Under the pieces are notes generated by a model. That model ran no database searches. It saw only the letters and a program-made list of their open reading frames with translations, and was not told where the DNA came from. Below are positions 1 to 8,341 of a stretch of 64,000 bases of DNA, piece by piece. This DNA comes from Mesorhizobium waimense. Its GTDB lineage: Bacteria; Pseudomonadota; Alphaproteobacteria; Rhizobiales; Rhizobiaceae. The position numbers and the translations under genes are program-made. The stretch lies in NCBI RefSeq assembly GCF_003601975.1, contig NZ_QZWZ01000011.1, forward strand, positions 62,001 to 126,000. Reading direction: 5' to 3'. Numbering within the stretch: position 1 is the first letter of the stretch; every line of letters starts with the position of its first letter.

Positions 1-443
1 CGACCATAGGTTCCGGCGTATTCTACAAGAACCCGCGGGCCGCGTTGAAATGGCTTGAGGCGGCCTTCGGCTTCGAGCCGAGCATGGTCGTCAGCGACGC
101 CGACGGCAGGCTGGTCCATGCCGAGATGCGCTTCGGCGACGGCTACATAATTGTCGATTCCGAATGGGCCGACCATATCGCCAGCCCGGCCTCCGTCGGT
201 GGCCGGAACACGCAATCGATCTATATCCGCCTCGCTGCCGGCCTGGACGCGCATTGCGAGCAGGCGAGGGCGGCCGGCGCCGACATCACCCAGGAGCCTG
301 CCGACCAGTTTTATGGCGAACGGCTTTACCGGGCGCGCGATCCCGAAGGCCATGTCTGGACCTTCACCCAGCCCATTCGTGTCGTTCCCCGCCAAGAGGC
401 TGAACGGCTCGGCGATCTGAAGATCGCGGGCTGGCACCGATAG
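1..443 (+). CDS. VOC-fold (glyoxalase/bleomycin-resistance-like) protein, 5' end outside window
   Basis: The frame is open from the window edge to the stop at 441-443, so the gene is cut at its 5' end. A TTG at 45 is an unlikely start because the residues before it (TIGSGVFYKNPRAALKW) fit the first beta strand of a VOC domain. The visible ~147 residues make one paired beta-alpha-beta-beta-beta unit, with GFEPSM early and a C-terminal strand ending YRARDPEGHVWTF, which is typical of VOC proteins. Enzymes of this fold bind a metal or small molecule as dimers, but the substrate cannot be read from the sequence. It is followed by about 95 bp without a gene before lnt. Confidence 0.8.
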   Translation, partial: TIGSGVFYKNPRAALKWLEAAFGFEPSMVVSDADGRLVHAEMRFGDGYIIVDSEWADHIASPASVGGRNTQSIYIRLAAGLDAHCEQARAAGADITQEPADQFYGERLYRARDPEGHVWTFTQPIRVVPRQEAERLGDLKIAGWHR

Positions 444-537
444 CACTGAGATTGGCCGCTCCGGGTTTCTCGGCGCAAGCCCCGTTCCGATAAATCTGAT
501 AGATCTGCTGTCGTGATTCGCGCGACTGGAAGTGTGT

Positions 538-2130
538 ATGCAGCGCCTGGCCGGCCGGATAATACTGCTTTGGGGTTGGCGCCGTGCGCTGGTGGCGTTT
601 CTGGCCGGAGCATTGGCGGTTCTGGCCCAGGCGCCCTATGATTTCTTCGCCGTCTGCTTCGTCTCCTTCCCGCTCCTGGTCTGGCTCATCGACGGCGCGA
701 CCGGCGAGGCCTCCGACGGGTGGCTGAGGCGGCTCAGGCCCGCCTTCGCCATCGGCTGGTGGTTCGGTTTCGGCTATTTTCTTGCCGGCCTGTGGTGGAT
801 CGGCCAGGCACTGCTGGTCGAGGCCGACAGTTTCGCCTGGGCTCTGCCCTTCGCGGTGGTCGGAATCCCCTTTGCGCTCGCCTTCTTCTACGGCTTCGCC
901 ACGGTCGTCGCACGGCTCCTGTGGAGCAACGACATCGGCCGCATTGCCGCACTCGCCTTCGGTTTCGGCCTGGCGGAATGGTTGCGCGATTTCCTGTTCA
1001 CCGGCTTTCCCTGGAATGCCGTCGGCTACGCGGCAATGCCGGTGCCGCTCTTGATGCAGAGCGTGTCGGTGACGGGCATGATCGGTATGAATGCGCTGGC
1101 CGTCTTCGTCTTTTCGCTGCCCGCGCTCGTTGCGGGGCGCCGGCACCTTCGCCTGGGTTTTGGGCTGCTTGTCCTGCTTGTCGCGGCCCATGTCGGCTTC
1201 GGCTATGTCAGGCTTGCCATGCCGGTCGAGCCGGCAACCCGCTCGATCGATGTCCGCATCGTTCAGCCGGATGTCGATCTCAGCGAAAAGTGGGACGCCT
1301 CGGTGCGCGACCGCATCTTCGCCACCTTGCTCGGCCTGTCGGCGAAGGCGCCGGAACCCGGCCATGCCAAGCCGCAACTGATCCTATGGCCGGAGACCTC
1401 GGTGCCGTTCCTGTTCACCGAGCGCCCGGACGCGCTGACCGCGCTGGGCGACATGCTTGGCGAAGGTCAGATGCTGATCGCCGGCGTCGTTCGCGAGGAG
1501 GGCGGCTCGGCGGCCGGTGCCGACAGCCGCTATTACAATTCCGTGGTGGCGATCAACGACAAGGGTGAGATCACGGACGCCGTCGACAAGGTCCATCTGG
1601 TGCCCTTCGGCGAGTATCTGCCTTTCGCCGGCCTGCTCGGCCGCTTCGGCATCGAACAACTCGTCGCCGGGCCGATGAATTTCGCCGCCGGCAACGAGCG
1701 GCATCCGATCACGCTGCCGGACGGTGTGCGGGCGCTTCCGTTCATTTGCTATGAAGTTATCTTTCCCGATCTGGTTGCAGTTGACGCTACGTCATCCGAG
1801 CTTATTGTGAATGTCACGAACGACGCTTGGTTCGGGGATACACCGGGTCCGTACCAGCACTTCAGGCAGGCTCAGATCCGGGCCGTGGAGAATGGTTTGC
1901 CTTTGTTGCGCGCGGCTAACAATGGCATTTCCGCCGTTGTCGACCCGCGCGGACGCATCGTCGACGCGCTCGCCGTCGACGCGCGTGGAGCTATCGACGT
2001 GCGAGTGCCGATATCTGGGCGAGCCCTCATTTCCGACGCCCAGCGGCGAATTAACGGATTGCTGATCATGTTCCTGTTCGCCCTGGGAGGGTTCACATTG
2101 AATGTAAGGCAACGGCTACGGGTGAATTGA
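538..2130 (+). CDS. lnt: Apolipoprotein N-acyltransferase Lnt
   Basis: Lnt transfers a third acyl chain from phospholipid to the N-terminal cysteine of lipoproteins in the inner membrane. The 530-residue product has six to seven hydrophobic segments in its first ~225 residues, then a periplasmic nitrilase domain. The catalytic triad is visible: Glu286 in LILWPETS, Lys351 in [12 protein letters not shown] and Cys404 in [10 protein letters not shown], followed by a final membrane segment. I chose ATG 538 because GGAAG lies five bases upstream; GTG 532 is possible. In Sinorhizobium the ortholog is actA, needed for acid tolerance, next to phrR/praR as here. From about 1740 on the codons become less GC-rich than before. 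Confidence 0.95.
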   Translation: MQRLAGRIILLWGWRRALVAFLAGALAVLAQAPYDFFAVCFVSFPLLVWLIDGATGEASDGWLRRLRPAFAIGWWFGFGYFLAGLWWIGQALLVEADSFAWALPFAVVGIPFALAFFYGFATVVARLLWSNDIGRIAALAFGFGLAEWLRDFLFTGFPWNAVGYAAMPVPLLMQSVSVTGMIGMNALAVFVFSLPALVAGRRHLRLGFGLLVLLVAAHVGFGYVRLAMPVEPATRSIDVRIVQPDVDLSEKWDASVRDRIFATLLGLSAKAPEPGHAKPQLILWPETSVPFLFTERPDALTALGDMLGEGQMLIAGVVREEGGSAAGADSRYYNSVVAINDKGEITDAVDKVHLVPFGEYLPFAGLLGRFGIEQLVAGPMNFAAGNERHPITLPDGVRALPFICYEVIFPDLVAVDATSSELIVNVTNDAWFGDTPGPYQHFRQAQIRAVENGLPLLRAANNGISAVVDPRGRIVDALAVDARGAIDVRVPISGRALISDAQRRINGLLIMFLFALGGFTLNVRQRLRVN

Positions 2131-2156
2131 CAGCCGACACATTAGAAACTCATACT
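2127..2156 (+). promoter_or_regulatory. Candidate sigma-70 promoter for praR
   Basis: TTGACA at 2127-2132, overlapping the lnt stop codon, is followed after 18 bp by CATACT at 2151-2156. This would start transcription near 2163, about 110 bp before praR. It is pattern-based only. Confidence 0.45.
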
Positions 2157-2270
2157 GTAAGTGCCTAAAATTTTCTCGAAGTCGGTTGGTGGTTCTGTTG
2201 GGGCAGTTGGCTCCGGCTTCGTTTGGGCAGGAAAAAATAGAAAAAGCCGGAAAAATTCGGCGAGGAGAAA

Positions 2271-2690
2271 ATGACAGAAGAAAACAAGAAAAAGCCGAAC
2301 CCGATCGACATCCATGTCGGAAGTCGCATCAGGCTCCGGCGCAATATGCTTGGAATGAGCCAGGAGAAGCTGGGTGAGAATCTCGGCATCACGTTTCAAC
2401 AGATCCAAAAGTATGAAAAGGGCACGAACAGAGTGGGCGCCAGCCGCTTGCAGGCGATAGCCTCCATCCTCAGCGTGCCCGTTGCCTTCTTTTTCGAGGA
2501 TGCCCCGGGTCAGGAGGCCGTGGGCAATCGTGGATTTGCCGAAGACGCGTCGATGGCTTTCGCCGTCGAATTCTGCGGCAGTCCGGAGGGGCTTCAACTC
2601 AACCGCGCCTTCGTCAAGATTGGCGACGTCAAGGTGCGCCGCAGGATCATAGATCTGGTGAAATCCCTTTCCACCGATGACGCCGACTGA
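2271..2690 (+). CDS. praR: XRE-family transcriptional regulator PraR/PhrR-like
   Basis: This 139-residue protein has a Cro/C1-type helix-turn-helix at residues ~16-70 (HVGSRIRLRRNMLGMSQEKL, then GITFQQIQKYEKG) and a short C-terminal dimerisation-like tail ending in a charged helix. The start follows GGCGAGGAG. Rhizobial proteins of this size and sequence type next to lnt are PhrR (acid-inducible in Sinorhizobium) and PraR (a repressor affecting quorum sensing and biofilm in Rhizobium and symbiosis in Azorhizobium). The position between lnt and metK supports this assignment. The targets in this strain cannot be read from the sequence. Confidence 0.85.
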   Translation: MTEENKKKPNPIDIHVGSRIRLRRNMLGMSQEKLGENLGITFQQIQKYEKGTNRVGASRLQAIASILSVPVAFFFEDAPGQEAVGNRGFAEDASMAFAVEFCGSPEGLQLNRAFVKIGDVKVRRRIIDLVKSLSTDDAD

Positions 2691-2774
2691 TCCAGAGGCT
2701 TGTGCCACCGGCTGCGCTGCCGTCGTTGGGCCAAGCCAACTGTGCTGACATTTCATGCCAGAACCGCGGCAGCG

Positions 2775-2804
2775 CTTGACGAGCGGCGCCCGGCACCGCT
2801 AACA
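2775..2804 (+). promoter_or_regulatory. Candidate metK promoter
   Basis: CTTGAC at 2775-2780 matches the rhizobial -35 consensus. CTAACA at 2799-2804 is a partial -10, with 18 bp between. The predicted start near 2811 would place the 2816-2838 hairpin at the very 5' end of the metK mRNA. Confidence 0.45.
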
Positions 2805-2815
2805 CGTGGCGCGCC

Positions 2816-2841
2816 AAAATCGGCAGCCTGCCGATTTTTTT
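2816..2841 (+). terminator. Perfect hairpin with T tract just before metK (terminator or attenuator)
   Basis: A perfect 10-bp stem, AAAATCGGCA (2816-2825) against TGCCGATTTT (2829-2838), closes a 3-base loop and ends in seven T's (2835-2841). It looks like a rho-independent terminator for praR, but ends only about 15 bases before the metK GTG and seems to lie downstream of the metK promoter. It could therefore also act on metK. Confidence 0.7.
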
Positions 2842-2856
2842 CAAGAGGGGACACCC

Positions 2857-4122
2857 GTGACGCGGCAGAATTACTTCTTCACCTCGGAATCCGTTGCCGA
2901 GGGCCATCCCGACAAAGTTTGCGACCGTATCTCCGACGAAATCGTCGATCTGGTCTATCGCGAGGCCAAGAAGACCGGCATGGACCCCTGGAAGGTCCGT
3001 GTCGCCTGCGAGACTCTGGCGACAACGAATCGCGTCATCATCGCCGGTGAGGTCAGGGTTCCCGAGACGCTGCTGAAAAAGGACAAGGCCGGCAATATCC
3101 TGATGGACGCCGCCGGTCATCCGGTCGTCAATCCGGCAAAGTTCAAGTCGGTGGCCCGCAAGGCGATCCGCGAGATCGGCTATGAGCAGGCCGGTTTCCA
3201 CTGGAAGACGGCAAGGATCGAGGTTCTTTTGCACGGCCAGTCGCCCGACATCGGCCAGGGCGTCGACAACGCCGCCGACCGGCAGGGCGAGGAAGGTGCC
3301 GGCGACCAGGGCATCATGTTCGGCTATGCCTGCCGCGAGACGCCGGACCTGATGCCGGCGCCGATCTACTACAGCCACAAGATTCTCGAACTGCTGGCCG
3401 CTGCGCGCCATGAAGGCAGCGGCGATGCCGGCAAGCTCGGGCCGGACGCCAAGAGCCAGGTCACCGTCCGCTATGTCGACGGCAAGGCAGCCGAGGCGAC
3501 GCAGATCGTGCTGTCGACCCAGCACCTAGATTCGAGCTGGGATTCGAAGAAGGTCCGCAAGGTCGTCGAACCCTATATCCGCGAGGCGCTGGGCGATCTC
3601 AGGATCGCCGACGACTGCAACTGGTATATCAATCCGACCGGCAAGTTCGTCATTGGCGGGCCGGACGGCGACGCCGGCCTGACCGGCCGCAAGATCATCG
3701 TAGACACCTATGGCGGTGCCGCACCGCATGGCGGCGGCGCCTTCTCCGGCAAGGACACGACCAAGGTCGACCGCTCCGCCGCCTATGCGGCGCGCTACCT
3801 TGCCAAGAACGTGGTGGCGGCCAGGCTTGCCGACCGCTGCACCATCCAGCTGTCCTACGCCATCGGCGTCGCCCAGCCGCTGTCGGTCTATGTCGACCTG
3901 CACGGCACCGGAAAAGTCGAAGAGGGCAAGCTGGAGGGCGCGTTGCGCACCGTGATGGACCTGTCGCCGTCCGGCATCCGCCGCCACCTCGATCTTAACA
4001 AGCCGATCTATGCCAAGACCTCGTCCTATGGCCATTTCGGCCGCAAGGCGGGCCGCGACGGTTCCTTCTCCTGGGAGCGGACCGATCTCGCCAAGGCGCT
4101 CAAGGACGCGGTCGCCGCCTGA
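2857..4122 (+). CDS. metK: S-adenosylmethionine synthase MetK
   Basis: MetK condenses ATP and methionine to S-adenosylmethionine, with release of phosphate and pyrophosphate. The 421-residue product carries the N-terminal ATP-binding segment [13 protein letters not shown], the signature [12 protein letters not shown] (residues ~147-158) and the glycine-rich loop GGGAFSGKD (~292-300). GTG 2857 is taken as the start because AAGAGGGG lies eight bases upstream. The open frame runs back to 2806, but that part is the hairpin. The length is above the ~384 residues of E. coli MetK, as is usual for rhizobial orthologs with internal insertions. trmB follows after 20 bp, probably in the same transcript. 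Confidence 0.96.
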   Translation: MTRQNYFFTSESVAEGHPDKVCDRISDEIVDLVYREAKKTGMDPWKVRVACETLATTNRVIIAGEVRVPETLLKKDKAGNILMDAAGHPVVNPAKFKSVARKAIREIGYEQAGFHWKTARIEVLLHGQSPDIGQGVDNAADRQGEEGAGDQGIMFGYACRETPDLMPAPIYYSHKILELLAAARHEGSGDAGKLGPDAKSQVTVRYVDGKAAEATQIVLSTQHLDSSWDSKKVRKVVEPYIREALGDLRIADDCNWYINPTGKFVIGGPDGDAGLTGRKIIVDTYGGAAPHGGGAFSGKDTTKVDRSAAYAARYLAKNVVAARLADRCTIQLSYAIGVAQPLSVYVDLHGTGKVEEGKLEGALRTVMDLSPSGIRRHLDLNKPIYAKTSSYGHFGRKAGRDGSFSWERTDLAKALKDAVAA

Positions 4123-4142
4123 CGGCGGCGCGACAGCTGTCC

Positions 4143-4844
4143 ATGGATCCGACAGACAGGCCAAGCCGCGCGACCGAAGGGTTTTTCGGCCGCCGGCGCG
4201 GCAAGACCATTCGCCCGCAGCAGGCAGCGGCGCTGGAAAGCGGTCTTGGGACCTATGGTCTCGACCTCTCTGCCGAATCGCCGGCGGAATTGCGCAAGTT
4301 GTTCGAAGCGGATGTCTCAGTGGTTCGGCTGGAAATCGGCTTCGGCGGCGGCGAGCATTTGCTGCATCGCGCCACCGAAGCCCCGGCGACCGGCTTCATT
4401 GGCGTCGAGCCGTTCGTCAACGGCATGGCCAAGCTGATGAAGGCGGTGAACGAAAAGCCGCTCGCCAATCTGCGCGTCCATGACGATGACGCCACGCGCC
4501 TGCTCGACTGGCTGCCGCAAGCCTCGCTCGATGGCATCGATCTTCTCTATCCCGACCCCTGGCCGAAGAAAAAGCACTGGAAGCGGCGTTTCGTCGGTCC
4601 GTCCAATCTCGACCGTTTTGCCAGGGTGCTGAAATCAGGCGGAAAATTCCGCTTTGCTTCCGACATCGACAGCTATGTCAACTGGACGCTGCTCAACTGC
4701 CGGGCGCATGGCGCGTTCACATGGCAGGCTGGGGAGGCGGCCGACTGGCATCGGCCCTATGAGGGTTGGCCGGGAACGCGCTATGAGGCCAAGGCCATCC
4801 GCGAGGGCCGGCGGCCGGCCTACCTTACCTTCATCAGAAAATAG
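4143..4844 (+). CDS. trmB: tRNA (guanine-N7-)-methyltransferase TrmB
   Basis: TrmB methylates N7 of G46 in the tRNA variable loop using S-adenosylmethionine, so its position next to metK is functionally sensible. The 233-residue protein has the SAM-binding motif EIGFGGGEH (residues 64-72) and the family signature [10 protein letters not shown] (136-145), followed by RFV and a C-terminal region ending [10 protein letters not shown]. The length and both motifs fit the family. It converges on the small minus-strand gene at 4906-5070. Confidence 0.95.
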   Translation: MDPTDRPSRATEGFFGRRRGKTIRPQQAAALESGLGTYGLDLSAESPAELRKLFEADVSVVRLEIGFGGGEHLLHRATEAPATGFIGVEPFVNGMAKLMKAVNEKPLANLRVHDDDATRLLDWLPQASLDGIDLLYPDPWPKKKHWKRRFVGPSNLDRFARVLKSGGKFRFASDIDSYVNWTLLNCRAHGAFTWQAGEAADWHRPYEGWPGTRYEAKAIREGRRPAYLTFIRK

Positions 4845-4880
4845 CTACGCGCAGGCGCCTTTTGCGTCAGGGGTCGTGCT

Positions 4881-4897
4881 CAGGCGCCAGGCGCCTG
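4881..4897. terminator. GC palindrome between convergent genes
   Basis: CAGGCGCC-A-GGCGCCTG is a perfect inverted repeat between trmB and the convergent small gene. It has no T tract, so a role in termination is only suggested by its position. Confidence 0.3.
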
Positions 4898-4905
4898 CTG
4901 CTCTC

Positions 4906-5070
4906 TCAGAAGCGGCCGATTCTGTCGAAGGCAGCCGGATTGATACCGAGATTGCGCAGGTCCCGATCGCGGGGCTTGCGGCCGGCCTGCACGGCATGCG
5001 AGGCAGCCGCCGCACTGCCGAATGCGGTAAAGAAGCCGCCGATGGCGGAAAACATCAGGCGATTGCTCAT
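4906..5070 (-). CDS. Small DUF1127-like protein, 54 aa
   Basis: The frame encodes a 54-residue protein with a glycine/alanine-rich N-terminal half (MSNRLMFSAIGGFFTAFG) and a basic C-terminal half, RKPRDRDLRNLGI then NPAAFDRIGRF. The phrase DLRNLGI resembles the core of DUF1127 (YjiS-like) small proteins, which are common in rhizobia and often affect RNA or phosphate/carbon metabolism; the match is by eye. AAAGGA sits about six bases before ATG 5070, better spaced than for the in-frame ATG at 5076. The gene stands alone, converging on trmB and diverging from rimP. Confidence 0.65.
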   Translation of the reverse strand: MSNRLMFSAIGGFFTAFGSAAAASHAVQAGRKPRDRDLRNLGINPAAFDRIGRF

Positions 5071-5234
5071 GGTCATTTCCTTTCGCGCGCCACCGCGCGC
5101 CGGTCATATTTGTGCAACGCAACATAGATAGGCACGCGACGCCGGCAAACACAGGTGGATTAACGCATAGGCACCATGCACCTGGTGCAACGCTGGCGCC
5201 GCTGCCGTGGCTTTTGCCCGCCCGGTACGGCGGA

Positions 5235-5263
5235 CTTGAAACGCCGGCCGGGATCGTCTATAT
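5235..5263 (+). promoter_or_regulatory. Promoter of the rimP-nusA-infB operon
   Basis: CTTGAA (5235-5240), a 17-bp spacer and CTATAT (5258-5263) match the rhizobial housekeeping consensus with one mismatch. Transcription would start near 5270, giving a ~95-nt leader that contains the 5292-5323 hairpin. Confidence 0.75.
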
Positions 5264-5291
5264 CAGCCTCAAATTCTTGGTCGGTATGACG

Positions 5292-5323
5292 AAGAGTGGG
5301 TCCACCCGGTCCCGCTCTTTTTT
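5292..5323 (+). promoter_or_regulatory. Terminator-like hairpin in the rimP leader
   Basis: AAGAGTGGG (5292-5300) pairs with CCCGCTCTT (5311-5319) with one G-T wobble and runs into a T tract (5318-5323). It lies between the promoter and the rimP start, so it is placed to terminate or attenuate the operon. NusA, encoded here, is a plausible feedback factor, because premature terminators ahead of rimP-nusA are known in other proteobacteria. Confidence 0.65.
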
Positions 5324-5364
5324 ATTACCTGCCGGTCAACCACCAATCGAACGACAGGGATCGA

Positions 5365-6009
5365 ATGACTGCAACGGCAAGCGAAGGCGACGACCGCATC
5401 ATCCGCGAAAGCGGTATCGATGCGCGCATCGCGCTGATCGTGCAGCCGGTGCTGCGCGGGATCGGCTTTCGCCTCGTGCGGGTGCATCTGTCGGGCCAGA
5501 ACGGGCTCACGCTGCAGATCATGGCCGAACGCGAGGACGGCACCATGACCGTCGAGGATTGCGAAGAGGTCAGCCGGGCCGTGTCGCCGGCGCTCGATGT
5601 CGATGATCCGATCGAAAAGGCGTATCATCTCGAAGTGTCGTCGCCGGGCATCGACCGGCCGCTGGTGCGCAAGTCGGACTTCGCGACATGGACCGGCCAT
5701 CTGATCAAGATGGAGACCTCGGTCCTCGTCGCCGAACGCAAGCGCTTCAAGGGCAAGATCGCCGAAAGCGACGCCGATGGCGTGCTGATCGCGCGCGACA
5801 AGGCGGCCTATGGCGAGGAGCCGACGGTGCGCGTGCCTTATGATGCGATCGCCGACGCCCGGTTGGTGCTGACCGACGATCTCATCCGCGAGGCCCTGTC
5901 GAAGGACAACAGGGCGCGCAAGGAAGCAAAGAAGCGCCGCGGCGAACCAGAAGATGCGCCAGAGGGTGCTGAACTGGACGCCGAAGACGGAACCGAACAG
6001 GAAAGTTGA
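5365..6009 (+). CDS. rimP: Ribosome maturation factor RimP
   Basis: RimP helps assemble the 30S subunit. The 214-residue product shows the two-domain family layout: an N-terminal alpha/beta domain with the hallmark [16 protein letters not shown] around residues 90-106, then an Sm-like C-terminal domain and a long acidic/basic tail ([20 protein letters not shown]) common in alphaproteobacteria. ATG 5365 follows ACAGGGA; earlier in-frame GTG codons lie in the leader hairpin. It is the first gene of the rimP-nusA-ylxR-infB-rbfA-truB series. Confidence 0.93.
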   Translation: MTATASEGDDRIIRESGIDARIALIVQPVLRGIGFRLVRVHLSGQNGLTLQIMAEREDGTMTVEDCEEVSRAVSPALDVDDPIEKAYHLEVSSPGIDRPLVRKSDFATWTGHLIKMETSVLVAERKRFKGKIAESDADGVLIARDKAAYGEEPTVRVPYDAIADARLVLTDDLIREALSKDNRARKEAKKRRGEPEDAPEGAELDAEDGTEQES

Positions 6010-6056
6010 TTGAGCTGCCGGACGAGAGGTTCGGCAACAAGCTCGGGAGAAAGACA

Positions 6057-7652
6057 ATGGTTGTAAGCGCCAACAGACTCGAACTGCTGCAGATCGCCGA
6101 CGCGGTCGCGCGTGAAAAGTCGATCGACAAGTCGATCGTCCTCGCCGCCATGGCCGATGCCATCCAGAAGGCGGCGCGCTCGCGCTATGGCCAGGAGACC
6201 AACATCCGCGCCGACATCAACGCCAACACCGGCGAGATGAAGCTGCAGCGTCTGATGGAAGTGGTCGAGAAGGTCGACGATTACGCCACGCAGATCGCCA
6301 TCTCCTCGGCGCGCGAGCGCAACCCCGACGCCCAGCTTGGCGATTTCATCGCCGAACAGCTGCCGCCGATGGATTTCGGCCGCATCGCCGCCCAGTCTGC
6401 CAAACAGGTCATCGTGCAGAAGGTGCGCGAAGCCGAGCGCGACCGCCAGTATGACGAATACAAGGACCGCATCGGCGAGATCGTCAACGGCACCGTCAAG
6501 CGCGTCGAATACGGCAACGTCATCGTCGATCTCGGCCGTGGCGAGGCGATCATCCGCCGCGACGAGCTGATCCCGCGCGAGAACTACAAATATGGCGACC
6601 GCGTCCGCGCCTATGTCTACGACGTGCGCCGCGAGCAGCGCGGCCCGCAGATCTTCCTGTCGCGTACCCATCCGCAGTTCATGGCCAAGCTTTTCACCAT
6701 GGAAGTGCCGGAAATCTACGACGGCATCATCGAGATCAAGTCGGTCGCCCGCGATCCGGGCTCGCGCGCCAAGATCGCCGTCATCTCGCGTGACTCGTCC
6801 ATCGATCCGGTCGGTGCCTGCGTCGGCATGCGCGGCAGCCGCGTCCAGGCGGTAGTCGGCGAACTGCAGGGCGAGAAGATCGACATCATTCCGTGGTCGC
6901 CGTCGGCCGCTTCCTTCATCGTCAATGCGCTGCAGCCGGCCGAAGTCGCCAAGGTGGTGCTCGACGAGGATGCCGAGCGCATCGAGGTCGTGGTTCCGGA
7001 CGACCAGCTGTCGCTGGCCATCGGCCGCCGCGGCCAGAACGTCCGTCTTGCCTCGCAGCTCACCGGCTGGGACATCGACATCCTGACCGAGCAGGAAGAG
7101 AGCGAGCGCCGCCAGAAGGAATTCGTCGAGCGTTCGGCGCTGTTCATGGAAGCCCTCGACGTCGACGAGATGGTCGGCCAGGTGCTTGCTTCCGAAGGTT
7201 TTACCAGCGTCGAGGAAGTGGCTTACGTCGATTCCGGCGAGATCGCCTCCATCGACGGCTTCGACGAGGACACCGCCTCGGAAATCCAGACCCGCGCCCG
7301 CGAGTATCTGGAGAAGATCGAGGCCGAGCACGACGACAAGCGCAAGGCGCTGGGCGTCGCGGACGAACTGCGCGAAATCCCCGGCATCACCACCGCCATG
7401 ATGGTGACGCTCGGCGAGGATGGCGTGAAGACGATCGAGGATTTCGCCGGCTATGCCGCCGACGATCTGACCGGCTGGAAGGAACGCAAGGACGGCGAGA
7501 CAAAGGTCTATCCCGGCGTGCTCGCCAACTACGGCGTTTCGCGCGCCGATGCCGAGCAGATGGTTCTGGCTGCCCGCCTCAAGGCGGGCTGGATCACCGA
7601 GGACGAGATTGTCGCGCAGGAAGTGCCGGCCGACGAAACCGTCGGTGCGTGA
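6057..7652 (+). CDS. nusA: Transcription termination/antitermination factor NusA
   Basis: NusA binds RNA polymerase and nascent RNA and controls pausing, termination and antitermination. The 531-residue product has an N-terminal polymerase-binding domain, an S1 domain from about residue 141 ([20 protein letters not shown]), two KH domains ([20 protein letters not shown] and [17 protein letters not shown]), and C-terminal helix-hairpin-helix acidic repeats ([24 protein letters not shown]). ATG 6057 has GGGAGAAAG upstream. It sits 47 bp after rimP and 29 bp before ylxR. Confidence 0.97.
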   Translation: MVVSANRLELLQIADAVAREKSIDKSIVLAAMADAIQKAARSRYGQETNIRADINANTGEMKLQRLMEVVEKVDDYATQIAISSARERNPDAQLGDFIAEQLPPMDFGRIAAQSAKQVIVQKVREAERDRQYDEYKDRIGEIVNGTVKRVEYGNVIVDLGRGEAIIRRDELIPRENYKYGDRVRAYVYDVRREQRGPQIFLSRTHPQFMAKLFTMEVPEIYDGIIEIKSVARDPGSRAKIAVISRDSSIDPVGACVGMRGSRVQAVVGELQGEKIDIIPWSPSAASFIVNALQPAEVAKVVLDEDAERIEVVVPDDQLSLAIGRRGQNVRLASQLTGWDIDILTEQEESERRQKEFVERSALFMEALDVDEMVGQVLASEGFTSVEEVAYVDSGEIASIDGFDEDTASEIQTRAREYLEKIEAEHDDKRKALGVADELREIPGITTAMMVTLGEDGVKTIEDFAGYAADDLTGWKERKDGETKVYPGVLANYGVSRADAEQMVLAARLKAGWITEDEIVAQEVPADETVGA

Positions 7653-7681
7653 GGTGAAACCGCATCGCACAGAACCCGCCC

Positions 7682-8341
7682 TTGGACGAGATGAACGATC
7701 GCACCTGCATCGTCACCCGCAGGCAGGCCGAAACGGATGAACTGATCCGGTTCGTCGTCGGCCCGGATTCGGCCGTCGTTCCGGACATCAAGAGAAATCT
7801 GCCCGGCCGCGGTTGCTGGGTCAGCGCCGAGCGCCTACATGTCGACAAGGCAGCAGCGAAGAACCTGTTTGCCCGCGCCTTCAAGGCGCAGGTGACCGTT
7901 CCCGCCGACCTCGGCGGCATGGTCGACGGGCTGCTTTCCAGATCCGCTCTGGGCATGCTGGGCCTTGCCCGCAAGGCAGGCGCAATCGCGCTCGGTGCCA
8001 CCAAGGTGGAGAGCGCTGTGCGCTCAGGGCTGGCGCTTTTCGTGCTCCACGCGACTGAAGCGTCCGACGATGGCGTGCGCAAGATCAGCCAGGCGCGGCG
8101 GGCAACCGTCCATCTCGGCGGCCCCGCCATCCTTGCCTACAAACTTTTCTCCGAGGCCGAGTTGAGCTTGGCATTGGGGGGTACAAATGTGATACATGCT
8201 GCCGTTCTCGCGCAAGACGCGGGCAGGGCGGTCCAGAGGCGCATGGTTGCGCTCGACCGGTATCGGGGCGGTTCCCCGGACGATCTGGCAATGCTTGCGG
8301 CCGTTGCTGACGAAGATGATGCCGCAGAGGATATGGAATGA
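7682..8341 (+). CDS. ylxR: YlxR-L7Ae fusion RNA-binding protein
   Basis: This 219-residue protein joins an N-terminal YlxR (DUF448) domain, with RTCIVTRR and the conserved GRGCWVS, to an L7Ae-like domain starting about residue 86 ([20 protein letters not shown]). The two-domain form is normal in alphaproteobacteria, where it sits between nusA and infB. It is thought to bind structured RNA; its exact role is unsettled. The start is uncertain: TTG 7682 opens the frame, and ATG 7691 has a weak GGACGAG before it. Its stop overlaps the infB start as ATGA, suggesting translational coupling. Confidence 0.88.
   Translation: MDEMNDRTCIVTRRQAETDELIRFVVGPDSAVVPDIKRNLPGRGCWVSAERLHVDKAAAKNLFARAFKAQVTVPADLGGMVDGLLSRSALGMLGLARKAGAIALGATKVESAVRSGLALFVLHATEASDDGVRKISQARRATVHLGGPAILAYKLFSEAELSLALGGTNVIHAAVLAQDAGRAVQRRMVALDRYRGGSPDDLAMLAAVADEDDAAEDME

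Noticed and set aside
2691..2856. SAM-responsive riboswitch upstream of metK
   Set aside because: I compared the leader with the SAM-II core (GCUAAAA with its pseudoknot) and the SAM/SAH type; the needed stems are absent, and only a plain hairpin is present.
5838..7670. A 610-codon open frame on the minus strand
   Set aside because: It is antisense to nusA and the rimP end, and shows only codon-shadow composition.
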